Positions 21,383 through 30,011 are shown, numbered from the stretch's first letter. The stretch is 64,000 nucleotides of DNA from Virgibacillus doumboii (GCF_902806455.1 NZ_CADCWQ010000002.1:124001-188000), one strand, 5' to 3'. Numbers and translations: made by a program. The notes: a model not told the origin generated them from the letters alone.

Positions 21383-22459
21383 TTGTCGCAAACCATAACA
21401 GTTAAAATTAAACTACTTCCAACCAGAGCACAGTCTTCTATTTTGTATGAGATGAGCCAAACGTACATCTCTATCATCAATACACTTGTATCTGAAATGG
21501 TAAAGGAAAAGAAAAACACCAAGAAATCAAGCAAAGACATTATTATTCCTCTACCCAGCGCAGTGAAAAACCAAGCAATTAAAGACGCTAAAAGTGTTTT
21601 CAAAAAAGCAAAGAGAAATAAATACGAAGTTGTTCCCATTTTAAAGAAGCCTGTCTGTATTTGGAACAATCAAAACTATTCCTTTGACTCCACCCATATA
21701 TCAATGCCGATTATGGTTGATGGAAAAGTAAAGAAAACACCGATTCGTGCCTTATTGATTGATAAAGAAAACCGTAATTTAGATTTGCTTAAACACAAAT
21801 TAGGTACACTGCGCATAACAAAAAAGTCAGGCAAATGGATTGCTCAAATTTCGATCACCCTCCCTACACTCGAAAAAAAAGGAGCAAAGACTATGGGGGT
21901 AGACCTGGGATTAAAGGTTCCTGCTGTTGCTGTAACTGACAATGAAAAGGTACGCTTTTTTGGAAATGGCCGACAAAACAAATACATAAAACGTAAATTT
22001 CGTTCGGAACGCAAAATACTAGGTAAAAATAAAAAGTTAAGTGCCATCCGTAGTTCCAAAGATAAAGAGCAACGTTGGATGAAAGACCAAGACCATAAGG
22101 TTAGTCGTGCAATTATAAACTTTGCTAAAGAAAATAATATTTCTGTCATTCGCTTAGAACAGTTGGCGAATATTAGGCAGACGACAAGAAATAGTCGTAA
22201 AAACGAAAAGAACTTGCACGCATGGTCATTTTATCGCCTATCACAATTCATTGAATACAAAGCAAAGTTGGAAGGCATCAAAGTTGAATATGTAAATCCT
22301 GCCTACACCAGTCAAACATGCCCAAAGTGTTCTGAAAAGAATAAGGCGCAAGACAGAAAATACAAGTGTAAATGCGGATTCGAGAAACATCGTGATTTAG
22401 TCGGTGCAATGAATATTCGTTATGCACCTGTGATTGATGGTAGTAGTCAATCAGCCTAA
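21383..22459 (+). CDS. tnpB: TnpB, RNA-guided nuclease of IS605 family
   Basis: This 358-residue RuvC-like nuclease is related to Cas12. The three catalytic acids are visible: D174 in GVDLGLKVPAVAV, E259 in RLEQLANIR and D338 in HRDLVGAMNIRYA. The zinc ribbon is CPKC...KCKCG (about residues 313-332). The N-terminal WED-like region reads TITVKIKLLPTRAQ. The start is TTG after a GGGGG ribosome site. At 358 residues it is a little shorter than the best-studied TnpB but retains all catalytic elements. It presumably cuts the empty donor site to favour element retention. Confidence 0.95.
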   Translation: MSQTITVKIKLLPTRAQSSILYEMSQTYISIINTLVSEMVKEKKNTKKSSKDIIIPLPSAVKNQAIKDAKSVFKKAKRNKYEVVPILKKPVCIWNNQNYSFDSTHISMPIMVDGKVKKTPIRALLIDKENRNLDLLKHKLGTLRITKKSGKWIAQISITLPTLEKKGAKTMGVDLGLKVPAVAVTDNEKVRFFGNGRQNKYIKRKFRSERKILGKNKKLSAIRSSKDKEQRWMKDQDHKVSRAIINFAKENNISVIRLEQLANIRQTTRNSRKNEKNLHAWSFYRLSQFIEYKAKLEGIKVEYVNPAYTSQTCPKCSEKNKAQDRKYKCKCGFEKHRDLVGAMNIRYAPVIDGSSQSA

Positions 22460-22633
22460 GATGCTATATGCACTGTCTTAGGAGGGGCAATGAGATGCCC
22501 TCATCTTGAAGGCTGTTCAAAACAGAAATGGACTGCGAACGCTTAGTTATTCAAGAATCCCACACGTACACCGTAAGGAATAGGGCTTGCGGCTTTAGCC
22601 GTGGGAGTCTCAAAATTTCATTTAAAAAAGCCT
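22440..22633 (+). ncRNA. Predicted omega-RNA/guide at the element right end
   Basis: TnpB guide RNAs derive from the tnpB 3' end through the right end, with the guide being the first bases outside the element. Here the structured right end (22460-22613) finishes GTGGGAGTCTCAA, and the guide would begin AATTTCATTTAAAA at 22614. Exact RNA ends are inferred, not seen. Confidence 0.5.
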
Positions 22634-22639
22634 GGTTTC

Positions 22640-22668
22640 TTGATAACTAATCGAACTCAAATTATGAT
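22640..22668 (+). promoter_or_regulatory. Sigma-A promoter for aldo/keto reductase
   Basis: TTGATA, a 17-base spacer and TATGAT start only 27 bases beyond the element's right end, leaving the downstream gene with its own promoter. Confidence 0.7.
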
Positions 22669-22700
22669 AAAGGAAAATAAAGTAAACAGGTGGGATTACT

Positions 22701-23639
22701 ATGGCTGAAAAAGTGGAATTAGGAAATACCGGCTTACATGTGCATCCAATTGGTCTGGGCGCCAATAAAATTGGACATGAAAACAAGGAAACAAACACAG
22801 AATACGGCGGCAAAATTATTACGGAAGCTATTGAGCATGGACTAAATTTCATTGATACGGCTTTCATGTATGGGAATGGGCTGTCTGAAGAGATTATCGG
22901 TAAAACATTAAAAGATAATGGTCATCGAAATGATGTTGTGTTGGCAACGAAAGGGTCCAATCGCTATCAAGGGGATAAAATGGTTCATGATAATACACCT
23001 GCATTTCTGAACAAGACAGTGGATGAAAGTCTGAAGCGTCTGCAGACAGATGTGATTGATTTGTTCTACATTCATTTCCCGGATGATGATACGCCGAAAT
23101 ATGAAGCTGTCGGTGCACTGCAGCGTTTGCGGGAAGCCGGAAAAATCCGGGCAATCGGGGTATCCAATTTTTCGATGGAACAGTTGAGAGAAGCCAATCA
23201 GGATGGCTGCCTGGATGTTGTCCAGGGGCATTATAATCTGCTGCATCGTTCTGCGGAAAAAGAACTGTTCCCTTATTTGCTTGAAAATAATATATCCTTT
23301 GTTCCGTATTTTCCTTTTGCATCAGGTCTGTTGGCAGGGAAATACAACAAAGATACGGTCCTTTCCGATTATTTGAAGAAAAAAGCGCAATTCCAGGGTG
23401 ATACTTATCTCAAAAACCTGGAAAAAGTGGACTATCTGCATACAATTGCAGATAAACATGGGGTTGCGCCGGCACATGTGGTACTAGCTTACTATCTAAC
23501 CCGTAAGCCGATTGATACGGTTATACCGGGGGCGCGAAATGGTGAGCAGGTTATTGATAATTTAAGAGCTGCGGAAGTGAATTTATCAGCGGAAGATATC
23601 AAGATGATTGAAGAAGTTTTCCCCGTTGAGGAACCCTGA
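22701..23639 (+). CDS. Aldo/keto reductase
   Basis: This 312-residue NADPH-dependent oxidoreductase has the (beta/alpha)8 AKR fold. The catalytic tetrad region is recognisable: FIDTAFMYGNGLSEE (Asp and Tyr), VVLATKG (Lys) and FYIHFPD (His). The cofactor segment is AIGVSNFSMEQLREA, and the C-terminal VIPGARNGEQVIDNL is typical of YccK/IolS-like members. The physiological substrate is unknown. The gene has its own promoter and a terminator shared with the convergent dck gene. Confidence 0.9.
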   Translation: MAEKVELGNTGLHVHPIGLGANKIGHENKETNTEYGGKIITEAIEHGLNFIDTAFMYGNGLSEEIIGKTLKDNGHRNDVVLATKGSNRYQGDKMVHDNTPAFLNKTVDESLKRLQTDVIDLFYIHFPDDDTPKYEAVGALQRLREAGKIRAIGVSNFSMEQLREANQDGCLDVVQGHYNLLHRSAEKELFPYLLENNISFVPYFPFASGLLAGKYNKDTVLSDYLKKKAQFQGDTYLKNLEKVDYLHTIADKHGVAPAHVVLAYYLTRKPIDTVIPGARNGEQVIDNLRAAEVNLSAEDIKMIEEVFPVEEP

Positions 23640-23642
23640 AAA

Positions 23643-23675
23643 AAAGCTGTGCTCCATTTACCGGGGCACAGCTTT
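23643..23675. terminator. Bidirectional terminator
   Basis: AAAGCTGTGC pairs perfectly with GCACAGCTTT across a 13-base loop, between the convergent aldo/keto reductase and dck genes. A or T tracts flank it on both sides. Confidence 0.85.
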
Positions 23676-23684
23676 CTATAATTA

Positions 23685-24368
23685 TTAACGTATAAGTTCT
23701 CTCGTTTTCCATTTGCGTGATTGCTGAATAGCACGACCGATCTTTTCCAAAATCGGTTCAATCGAGTCTTCCTGATGGAGCAAATCATAATCGGAAATAT
23801 TAATCCGCAATATCGGACATGAATTAAAGTTATCGATCCAATTTTCATAGCGGTTGTACATTTCTTCCCAATAAGCAATTGGTGTATTTTTCTCCATTTC
23901 CCTGCCGCGTAATTGAATACGTTCCAGAACTTCGTCAAAAGTACCCTCCAGATAAATTAACAGATCCGGATGCGGGAAGTATGGGGTCATGACCATCGCT
24001 TCAAACAGGTTCGTATATGTTTCAAAATCTGTTTTTGACATTGTACCATTTTCATAGTGCATCTTTGCAAAAATACCAGTATCCTCATAGATGGAACGAT
24101 CCTGGATGAACCCGCCGCCATATTCAAAAATCTTTTTCTGTTCCTTAAAGCGTTCGGCCAGAAAGTAAATTTGCAGATGAAAGCTCCACCGTTCAAAATC
24201 ATCATAAAACTTTCCCAGGTACGGATTTGTCTCAACTTTTTCAAAGGACGTTTTAAATTTCAGGGCATTGGCGAGCGCCTTTGTCATCGTTGATTTTCCG
24301 ACTCCAACGGTACCGGCAATCGTTATGATGCTGTCGTGCGGAATCTGGTATTTATCACGTAAATTCAT
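23685..24368 (-). CDS. dck: Deoxyadenosine/deoxycytidine kinase
   Basis: This 227-residue nucleoside kinase salvages dAdo and dCyd, matching B. subtilis Dck (YaaF). The P-loop is GTVGVGKSTMTKAL. The substrate region shows ERWSFHLQIYFLAERF and the FVQDRS-like segment FIQDRSIYEDTGIFAK. The lid contains IQLRGREME. It is slightly longer than B. subtilis Dck (217 aa). It lies 16 bases downstream of dgk and is probably cotranscribed, as in B. subtilis. Confidence 0.95.
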   Translation of the reverse strand: MNLRDKYQIPHDSIITIAGTVGVGKSTMTKALANALKFKTSFEKVETNPYLGKFYDDFERWSFHLQIYFLAERFKEQKKIFEYGGGFIQDRSIYEDTGIFAKMHYENGTMSKTDFETYTNLFEAMVMTPYFPHPDLLIYLEGTFDEVLERIQLRGREMEKNTPIAYWEEMYNRYENWIDNFNSCPILRINISDYDLLHQEDSIEPILEKIGRAIQQSRKWKTRELIR

Positions 24369-24384
24369 TTGTGTATTACCCCTT

Positions 24385-25032
24385 TTATCGTTTAACTACT
24401 GTTTTATGGTTATCCAGTTGACTTTCCACCCGCTTGATAATCGCATTTAGATCATCCTGCTGTTTCACAAAATCCGTCTCATCACCATTAATCCGAATGA
24501 CTGGAATATCGGGGTGAAGCACTTCAAACTCATTCATATAATCTTCATAATCCTGTGCAAGCTGTGCCAGATAGGACGGTTTAATATTCTGTTCAATATC
24601 TCTTCCCCGCAGACGAATTCGTTTTAAAATCGTATCCAGACTGGCGTGCAGATAAATCATCATATTCGGAACAGGCATATCTTTCGTTAAAATATGATAA
24701 ATCTGCTCGTATTTTTCAAATTTATCGGCATGCAATGTACGTTTCGCAAAAATCATGTTTTTCGATATATGATAATCGGCAATGACCGCCTTGTTTTGTT
24801 CTAAGTATTTTTTTTCGATATCTTCAAGTTGTTTGAAACGATTGCATAAAAAGAACATTTCCGTCTGAAAGCTCCACTCATCAATATCATCATAAAATTT
24901 CCCAAGAAACGGATTTTCCTCGACAATTTCTTTTAATAAGTGATAATCAAAATGGACAGAAAGTTTTTTTGCAAGTGATGTCTTTCCAATGCCAATCGGC
25001 CCTTCTATTGCAATAAATGGAACCTCTGCCAT
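24385..25032 (-). CDS. dgk: Deoxyguanosine kinase
   Basis: This 215-residue purine deoxynucleoside kinase has P-loop EGPIGIGKTSLAKKL, substrate region EWSFQTEMFFLCNRFKQLED, VIADYHISKNMIFAKRTL and lid IRLRGRDIE, matching B. subtilis Dgk (YaaG). The frame can extend six codons upstream, but the GGAGGGA ribosome site fits the ATG at 25032 (MAEVPFIAIEG), which is chosen. The order dgk then dck on the minus strand is conserved. In B. subtilis yaaH and yaaI adjoin; here a tRNA, acsA and a PfpI gene intervene. Confidence 0.95.
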   Translation of the reverse strand: MAEVPFIAIEGPIGIGKTSLAKKLSVHFDYHLLKEIVEENPFLGKFYDDIDEWSFQTEMFFLCNRFKQLEDIEKKYLEQNKAVIADYHISKNMIFAKRTLHADKFEKYEQIYHILTKDMPVPNMMIYLHASLDTILKRIRLRGRDIEQNIKPSYLAQLAQDYEDYMNEFEVLHPDIPVIRINGDETDFVKQQDDLNAIIKRVESQLDNHKTVVKR

Positions 25033-25183
25033 AACTTTCCCTCCAATCATTAATGCAATATTCGACAGATGTATTTTATTTTATCACATAAAAAAAGTGA
25101 ATTCCATGTGAAAAAAGAACGCACTCCTTTTCATTATGCACTCAATTTTGTATAATAGGTAATGTTGATTTTTCATATCACTT

Positions 25184-25256
25184 GCCCCCGTAGCTCAGGG
25201 GATAGAGCACTGGTTTCCTAAACCAGGTGTCGCAGGTTCGAATCCTGCCGGGGGCG
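25184..25256 (+). tRNA. tRNA-Arg (anticodon CCU)
   Basis: This 73-nt cloverleaf has acceptor arm GCCCCCG/CGGGGGC, D-loop AGCTCAGGGGATAGAGC, anticodon loop TTCCTAA (CCT), T-loop GGTTCGAATCC and discriminator G. CCA is not encoded. A TATAAT at 25151-25156 gives a plausible promoter -10. Confidence 0.97.
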
Positions 25257-25413
25257 TCCTGTATAAAATGCGATTATGGCGGTGTTCATTTCCAACCTGC
25301 TGTAATTGCTTTTTTAATTTCCAGTTAATATCACTTTAAAATTGTCACAAAATGTTCTAAAATAGAAGTCAGTTACCAAAATGTTTTAACAATTTATATA
25401 AATTGCATATATG

Positions 25414-25461
25414 TTGCAATTTTATCGTAATCCTTAATATAAGGATTTGAAAGCGATATCA
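25414..25461 (+). promoter_or_regulatory. acsA promoter overlapped by a perfect CcpA cre site
   Basis: TTGCAA (25414-25419), an 18-base spacer and TATAAG (25438-25443) form a likely promoter. The sequence TGAAAGCGATATCA at 25448-25461 matches the cre consensus TGWAANCGNTNWCA at every position and overlaps the expected start site. That predicts carbon catabolite repression of acsA, as known in B. subtilis. Confidence 0.85.
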
Positions 25462-25485
25462 AAATTTACAGGATGAGGTGATAGG

Positions 25486-27201
25486 ATGGACATGCAAAAA
25501 ATACCAGCACGTAGCGGTAATCATAATCTGCAAAACTATGAAAAAATGAGAGAAGCGTTTTCATGGGAAGACGTTAAAAAGAACTTTAGCTGGAATGAGA
25601 CCGGTAAAGTAAATATTGCTTATGAAGCGATCGACCGTCATGCAGAAGATCCAAATAAAAAAGATAAGGTGGCACTTCATTATTCTTCACCGGACCGCGA
25701 AGAAAAACTGACGTTTACTGATCTGAAGAAGAGCAGTAACCAGTTTGCCAATGTATTAAAAAAATATGATATCGAAAAGGGAGATCGCGTATTTCTTTTC
25801 ATGCCAAGAAGTCCTGAGTTTTACGCAACATTTTTCGGGACTTTAAAAACAGGTGCGATTGCCGGTCCATTATTCGAAGCGTTTATGGAACAGGCAGTAC
25901 GTGACCGTTTGCAGGACAGTGAGGCTAAAATGCTGATTACTACACCTGACCTATTGGGACGCGTTCCACAGGAGGACCTCCCTGATCTTGAAAAAATTGT
26001 TTTGGTCGGTGAAAACAATGAATCTGCCGATAAATACATTGATTACCAAAAAGAAATGAACGATGCCTCCACTGATTTTGATATTGAGTGGGTAGATCTT
26101 GAAGACGGAATGGTTATTCACTATACATCCGGTTCAACCGGGAAGCCTAAAGGCGTCTATCATGTGCATAATGCAATGATTCAGCATTATGCAACAGCTG
26201 AATGGGTGCTTGATCTAAATGAAGATGATGTATATTGGTGCACAGCTGACCCGGGCTGGGTTACGGGAACAAGTTATGGCATATTCGCCCCGTGGCTCCA
26301 TGGTGTAACAAATGTTGTCCGAGGTGGACGGTTTAGTCCGGATGATTGGTACGGGACTATTGATAAATATAATGTTACTGTCTGGTATACTGCACCGACT
26401 GCATTGCGGAAATTGACAAGTGCCGGTGAAGAAGCTCCTAAAAAGCATGACCTTTCTTCATTGAGACATATCATGAGTGTCGGCGAGCCGCTGAATCCGG
26501 AAGTTATCACATGGGGGCTGAAAGCATTTGACCTGCGCATTCATGATACATGGTGGATGACTGAAACAGGTGCACAGCTCATTGTCAATCTGCCATCTGA
26601 AGAGATTCGCCCTGGTTCAATGGGTAAACCTATTCCAGGTATCGAAGCATCGATTGTTGATAATGAAGGGAATGAGCTTCCGCCAAATCAGATGGGTAAT
26701 CTGGCAATCAAAGCTCCTTGGCCGGCAATGATGCGTAAAATCTGGAAGCGTCCGGAGAAATATGAAAGTTATTTTATAAATGGCTGGTATGTATCCGGTG
26801 ATAGTGCGTATAAAGATGAAGACGGCTATTTCTGGTTCCAGGGCCGTCTGGATGATGTAATTAACACATCCGGTGAGCGTGTCGGACCATTTGAAGTGGA
26901 AAGTAAGCTAATCGAACACCCTGCTGTTGCGGAGGCTGGTGTTATCGGTAAACCGGATCCGGAGCGCGGTGAAATCATCAAGGCATTCATCACATTGAAT
27001 GATGGCTATGAAGATTCACCGGAGCTGCTTGAAGAAATCCGTAAATTTATTAAAACTGGTTTAAGTGCTCATGCAGCACCTCGTGAACTGGAAGTGAAGG
27101 ATACGATCCCGAAAACGCGAAGTGGTAAAATTATGCGTCGCCTCTTGAAATCATGGGAGCTTGGGCTGCCAACAGGTGATACGTCGACATTAGAAGAATA
27201 A
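25486..27201 (+). CDS. acsA: Acetyl-CoA synthetase AcsA
   Basis: This 571-residue ANL-superfamily enzyme activates acetate to acetyl-AMP and then acetyl-CoA. The P-loop is HYTSGSTGKPKGVYH. The adenylate region holds TWWMTETGAQ, the hinge shows YVSGDSAYKDEDGYFWFQGR, and the catalytic lysine lies in the C-terminal PKTRSGKIMRRLL, the segment acetylated in B. subtilis AcsA. Length and N terminus (MDMQKIPARSGNHNLQNYE) align with B. subtilis AcsA (572 aa). No acuABC genes are adjacent, unlike B. subtilis, so any acetylation control is encoded elsewhere. Confidence 0.96.
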   Translation: MDMQKIPARSGNHNLQNYEKMREAFSWEDVKKNFSWNETGKVNIAYEAIDRHAEDPNKKDKVALHYSSPDREEKLTFTDLKKSSNQFANVLKKYDIEKGDRVFLFMPRSPEFYATFFGTLKTGAIAGPLFEAFMEQAVRDRLQDSEAKMLITTPDLLGRVPQEDLPDLEKIVLVGENNESADKYIDYQKEMNDASTDFDIEWVDLEDGMVIHYTSGSTGKPKGVYHVHNAMIQHYATAEWVLDLNEDDVYWCTADPGWVTGTSYGIFAPWLHGVTNVVRGGRFSPDDWYGTIDKYNVTVWYTAPTALRKLTSAGEEAPKKHDLSSLRHIMSVGEPLNPEVITWGLKAFDLRIHDTWWMTETGAQLIVNLPSEEIRPGSMGKPIPGIEASIVDNEGNELPPNQMGNLAIKAPWPAMMRKIWKRPEKYESYFINGWYVSGDSAYKDEDGYFWFQGRLDDVINTSGERVGPFEVESKLIEHPAVAEAGVIGKPDPERGEIIKAFITLNDGYEDSPELLEEIRKFIKTGLSAHAAPRELEVKDTIPKTRSGKIMRRLLKSWELGLPTGDTSTLEE

Positions 27202-27206
27202 TTGGA

Positions 27207-27235
27207 AAGGGTGCCCGGCGGTGGCACCCTTTTTT
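27207..27235 (+). terminator. Terminator after acsA
   Basis: AAGGGTGCC pairs with GGCACCCTT across a seven-base loop, followed by six T. Confidence 0.92.
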
Positions 27236-27249
27236 CATGGCTGGGAATC

Positions 27250-27360
27250 CGTTTTCGCTGAAGTTGTCACAGAATTCGCTGAAGTGTTCACAAATTCCGC
27301 TGAAGTTCAAGGTGAATCCGCTTAAGTTCACAATTTTCCGGCTGAAGTGTTCACAATTTG
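27250..27360 (+). repeat. Degenerate short tandem repeats, about 21 bp
   Basis: Five imperfect units built on TCCGCTGAAGTGTTCACAAA lie between the acsA terminator and the PfpI gene. Unit lengths vary from about 20 to 23 bases, and one unit carries CTTAAG instead of CTGAAG. There is no coding potential. Confidence 0.75.
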
Positions 27361-27472
27361 TTCGGGCTTCCCGCATTCTCAGTATGGTTTGTTTATTTTA
27401 GGGCATGTTTTATTCCATAACAAACGGGAAGACTCATTTATGTATCAACTTCATCAAAGGAGCGGATCACAA

Positions 27473-27991
27473 ATGGGTAAAAAAATTGCAACTGTACTAA
27501 CAAACATGTTTGAGGATGTTGAATATACAGAGCCGGCAAAAGCTTTTAAGGATGCCGGACATGAAGTGATTACAATCGGTTCCGAAAAGGGAAAAGAAGT
27601 GACAGGCAAAAATAAAGAAGCAACCGTCACGACTGATGAGTCAATTAGTAATGTAAAACCGGAAGAATTTGATGCATTGTTTATACCAGGTGGCTTTTCA
27701 CCGGACATGCTTCGTACAGATGAACGGTTTGTCAACTTCGCCAAAGCGTTCATGGACGATAAAAGGCCGGTATTCTCCATCTGCCATGGTGCGCAATTGC
27801 TTATTACAGCCAGAGCGCTGAAAGGACGTAAGGCTACTGGTTTCAAGTCTATTCAAGTCGATATGGAAAATGCAGGCGCAACGGTAATGGATCAGGAAGT
27901 CGTCGTGTGTGATAATCAGCTGGTTACGAGCCGTCAGCCGGATGATATTCCTGCATTTAACAGGGAAGCATTGAAACTTCTGAACAGCTAA
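27473..27991 (+). CDS. yfkM: DJ-1/PfpI family protein (YfkM-like general stress protein)
   Basis: This 172-residue DJ-1/PfpI superfamily protein resembles B. subtilis YfkM (general stress protein 18). The nucleophile elbow is FSICHGAQLL with the reactive cysteine, the conserved acidic residue lies in MFEDVEYTEP, and the GGFSPDMLR loop is present. The family includes deglycases and chaperone-like stress proteins; the exact activity is uncertain. The frame extends upstream to 27347, but AAAGGAG before the ATG at 27473 fixes the start. GTTTTA (27407), 13 bases and GGGAAG form a weak sigma-B-like promoter. Confidence 0.85.
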   Translation: MGKKIATVLTNMFEDVEYTEPAKAFKDAGHEVITIGSEKGKEVTGKNKEATVTTDESISNVKPEEFDALFIPGGFSPDMLRTDERFVNFAKAFMDDKRPVFSICHGAQLLITARALKGRKATGFKSIQVDMENAGATVMDQEVVVCDNQLVTSRQPDDIPAFNREALKLLNS

Positions 27992-28035
27992 CAATAAAAG
28001 CTCTTAATCCAGACTTGGGCACTTTATCACACCAC

Positions 28036-28074
28036 AAAAACCCCTCCAATCGCAGAAATGCGGTCGGAGGGGTT
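28036..28074 (-). terminator. Terminator for the minus-strand yaaH gene
   Basis: AACCCCTCC pairs with GGAGGGGTT, extended by an inner ATCGCA/TGCGGT pairing. On the minus strand it is followed by five T. It may also stop the plus-strand PfpI transcript. Confidence 0.85.
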
Positions 28075-28077
28075 AAT

Positions 28078-29367
28078 TTATTCCAACTTCGTAATCGTAA
28101 AATTATCCTGCAGCAGCAACCAGTTTTGTGGAAACGCTAATCCCAGTTTCCAGTAACTGATTCCACGCAAGCCCAGTTGTTTTATCATATTAAATTTTGC
28201 CTGAATGGACCGTGCATCTTCAAACCATACTTCGTGCTGGTTCCCCTGTGCATCTGTATACATATAAAACGGGGCTTGTGCTTCCATATCATATTCAATT
28301 GCAGCATTTTGTTCACGGGCCCGGGTTATTGCCTGCTGTGGACTGAGTGCCTCCGCAGGTTCACCACCTTCAACATATGGCAGTGTCCAATCATACCCGT
28401 ATAAATTTTGCCCCAATAGAATTTTGTTGGCAGGCATTACACTTAACGCGAAATTGACGACTTCCCGCACTTCATCTATTGGTGATACTGCCATCGCAGG
28501 TCCGCCGCTATATCCCCATTCATACGTCATTAATACGACAAAATCAGCTACCTCACCATGTACCGCATAATCGTGTGCCTCATACCATGCCCCTTCCTGC
28601 TCGGCACTCGTCTTTGGTGCGAGAGCAGTCGACAATAATAAGCCCTCTTCCGATAACCTTTGCTTTGCTTTGCGTAAAAAATTGTTGTATGCTTCCCTGT
28701 CTTCCGGCGGCAAAAATTCAAAGTCAAAATGGACATCCCGGAATCCGACCTGATTTGCCACATTTACAATATTATCCAATAATGTGTTTTGTACCGCCTG
28801 AACGGTTAGAATAATATGACCAAGTTCCCTGCTGAAAGATCCTTCTTCCAAATTTGTCACAGTGAGCATCAACGAGACATCTTGGGCATCAGCGATTTGC
28901 TTGAAATTATCCAGTGGTGGTGCAGTAAGGGTGCCATCACGATTTACCTGATAGCTGAAAGGAGTAAGGTACGTAAGATACGGTGCTGTTTTCGTCAAGG
29001 AATTAATTAACGTCTGGGAAACTTCACCCCCAGATGGCTCAATATAGGCATTGACAGTGATTTCCGGTTCGGGTCTGGCAGGTATATAAAGACGATCCCC
29101 TACCTGCAGTATAGTATCAACAGGAATGTTATTTATTTGGGCTAATTGCTGGTACGTCATTCCAAACTGCTGTGCTATCGAATACAAACTGTCCCCTGGC
29201 TGAACAAAATAAAACCGACCAACAATAGGAATCACCAAAGTCTGACCGACAACAAGGTTATTTGGCGCATCCAGTTCGTTGGCTTCAATAAGTTCATTAG
29301 GAGACGTATTATATGTATTTGCGATTTGCTGCAAAGTATCACCTTGCTGTACAACATGAAACTGCAC
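28078..29367 (-). CDS. yaaH: LysM-GH18 spore peptidoglycan hydrolase (YaaH/SleL-like)
   Basis: This 429-residue protein has two N-terminal LysM domains (residues about 2-46, VVQQGDTLQQIANTYNTSPN, and 51-96, FVQPGDSLYSIAQQFGMTYQ) and a GH18 catalytic domain (about 105-429). The catalytic acid lies in DVHFDFEFLPPED. The architecture and a position beside tadA match YaaH/SleL, an N-acetylglucosaminidase acting on spore cortex during germination. There is no signal peptide, as is usual for spore-coat-targeted LysM proteins. The start is GTG with GAGGAGGGA six bases upstream. B. subtilis yaaI, normally adjacent, is absent. Confidence 0.92.
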   Translation of the reverse strand: MQFHVVQQGDTLQQIANTYNTSPNELIEANELDAPNNLVVGQTLVIPIVGRFYFVQPGDSLYSIAQQFGMTYQQLAQINNIPVDTILQVGDRLYIPARPEPEITVNAYIEPSGGEVSQTLINSLTKTAPYLTYLTPFSYQVNRDGTLTAPPLDNFKQIADAQDVSLMLTVTNLEEGSFSRELGHIILTVQAVQNTLLDNIVNVANQVGFRDVHFDFEFLPPEDREAYNNFLRKAKQRLSEEGLLLSTALAPKTSAEQEGAWYEAHDYAVHGEVADFVVLMTYEWGYSGGPAMAVSPIDEVREVVNFALSVMPANKILLGQNLYGYDWTLPYVEGGEPAEALSPQQAITRAREQNAAIEYDMEAQAPFYMYTDAQGNQHEVWFEDARSIQAKFNMIKQLGLRGISYWKLGLAFPQNWLLLQDNFTITKLE

Positions 29368-29492
29368 AAAAATCCCTCCTCTCCATAAATCCTACTTACA
29401 CTTTATGAACAGAGAGAGACAGATATACCTTGTTTATTTTTGTTAAAATAAGTATAGACTTATTTTACGTTAATGTTAAAGGCGGTGTGATC

Positions 29493-29954
29493 GTGGATGA
29501 TCAAATGTATATGCGTGAAGCAATCGATCAGGCAAATAAAGCTGAAGAAATAAATGAAGTGCCCATTGGTGCAGTAATTGTTTTTAAAGATGAAATTATT
29601 GCAACAGGATATAATGTGCGTGAAACATCACAGGAAACATTATCACACGCCGAGCTGATTGCTATTAAAAAAGCGAATGAAAAAATTGGCAGCTGGCGTC
29701 TTGAGGACTGTACACTCTATATAACGCTTGAGCCCTGTCCAATGTGTGCCGGTGCAATCGTACAGTCGCGCATTAAACGGGTTGTGTTTGGTGCACCTGA
29801 TCCCAAAGCCGGATGTGCGGGAACTTTAATGAACCTCCTTGGTGATGAGCGTTTTAACCACCAGGTGGAAGTAACGAGTGGTGTTTTGGAAAAAGAGTGT
29901 GGTAGTTTATTAACGGATTTTTTCAAGAATCTTCGTGGAAAGAAAAGGCAGTAA
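29493..29954 (+). CDS. tadA: tRNA-specific adenosine deaminase TadA
   Basis: This enzyme of about 153 residues deaminates A34 of tRNA-Arg(ACG) to inosine, an essential wobble modification. The zinc site is visible as SHAELIAI (His plus catalytic Glu) and EPCPMCAGAI (two Cys). The segment FGAPDPKAGCAGTLMNLL is diagnostic of bacterial TadA. The frame is open back to 29430, but the GTG at 29493, preceded by AAAGGCGG, aligns with the B. subtilis N terminus and is chosen. Confidence 0.95.
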   Translation: MDDQMYMREAIDQANKAEEINEVPIGAVIVFKDEIIATGYNVRETSQETLSHAELIAIKKANEKIGSWRLEDCTLYITLEPCPMCAGAIVQSRIKRVVFGAPDPKAGCAGTLMNLLGDERFNHQVEVTSGVLEKECGSLLTDFFKNLRGKKRQ

Positions 29955-29982
29955 ACTTCCAAATAATCTCATCAATTTTAGA

Positions 29983-30011
29983 TTGCATTATGACTGCAAA
30001 ATCGTTATAAT
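29983..30011 (+). promoter_or_regulatory. Sigma-A promoter for SRP RNA
   Basis: TTGCAT, a 17-base spacer and a consensus TATAAT end just before the RNA 5' end. Confidence 0.88.

Larger units (their letters stand above)
20808..22613 (+). mobile_element. IS200/IS605-type insertion sequence (tnpA + tnpB)
   Basis: This element of about 1.8 kb contains both tnpA and tnpB, each apparently intact. Ends are proposed by analogy with IS608, which inserts 3' of TTAC and ends in TCAA. TTAC lies at 20804-20807. TCAA lies at 22610-22613, just after a GCGGCTTTAGCCG hairpin. The left end holds a matching imperfect hairpin region near 20829 (CCCATTCCTTCAGGTGTGGG). There are no terminal inverted repeats or target duplication, as expected for single-strand transposition. 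Confidence 0.85.

Noticed and set aside
25184..25256. tRNA-Arg as an integration (att) site
   Set aside because: No integrase gene and no repeated tRNA 3' end were found downstream.
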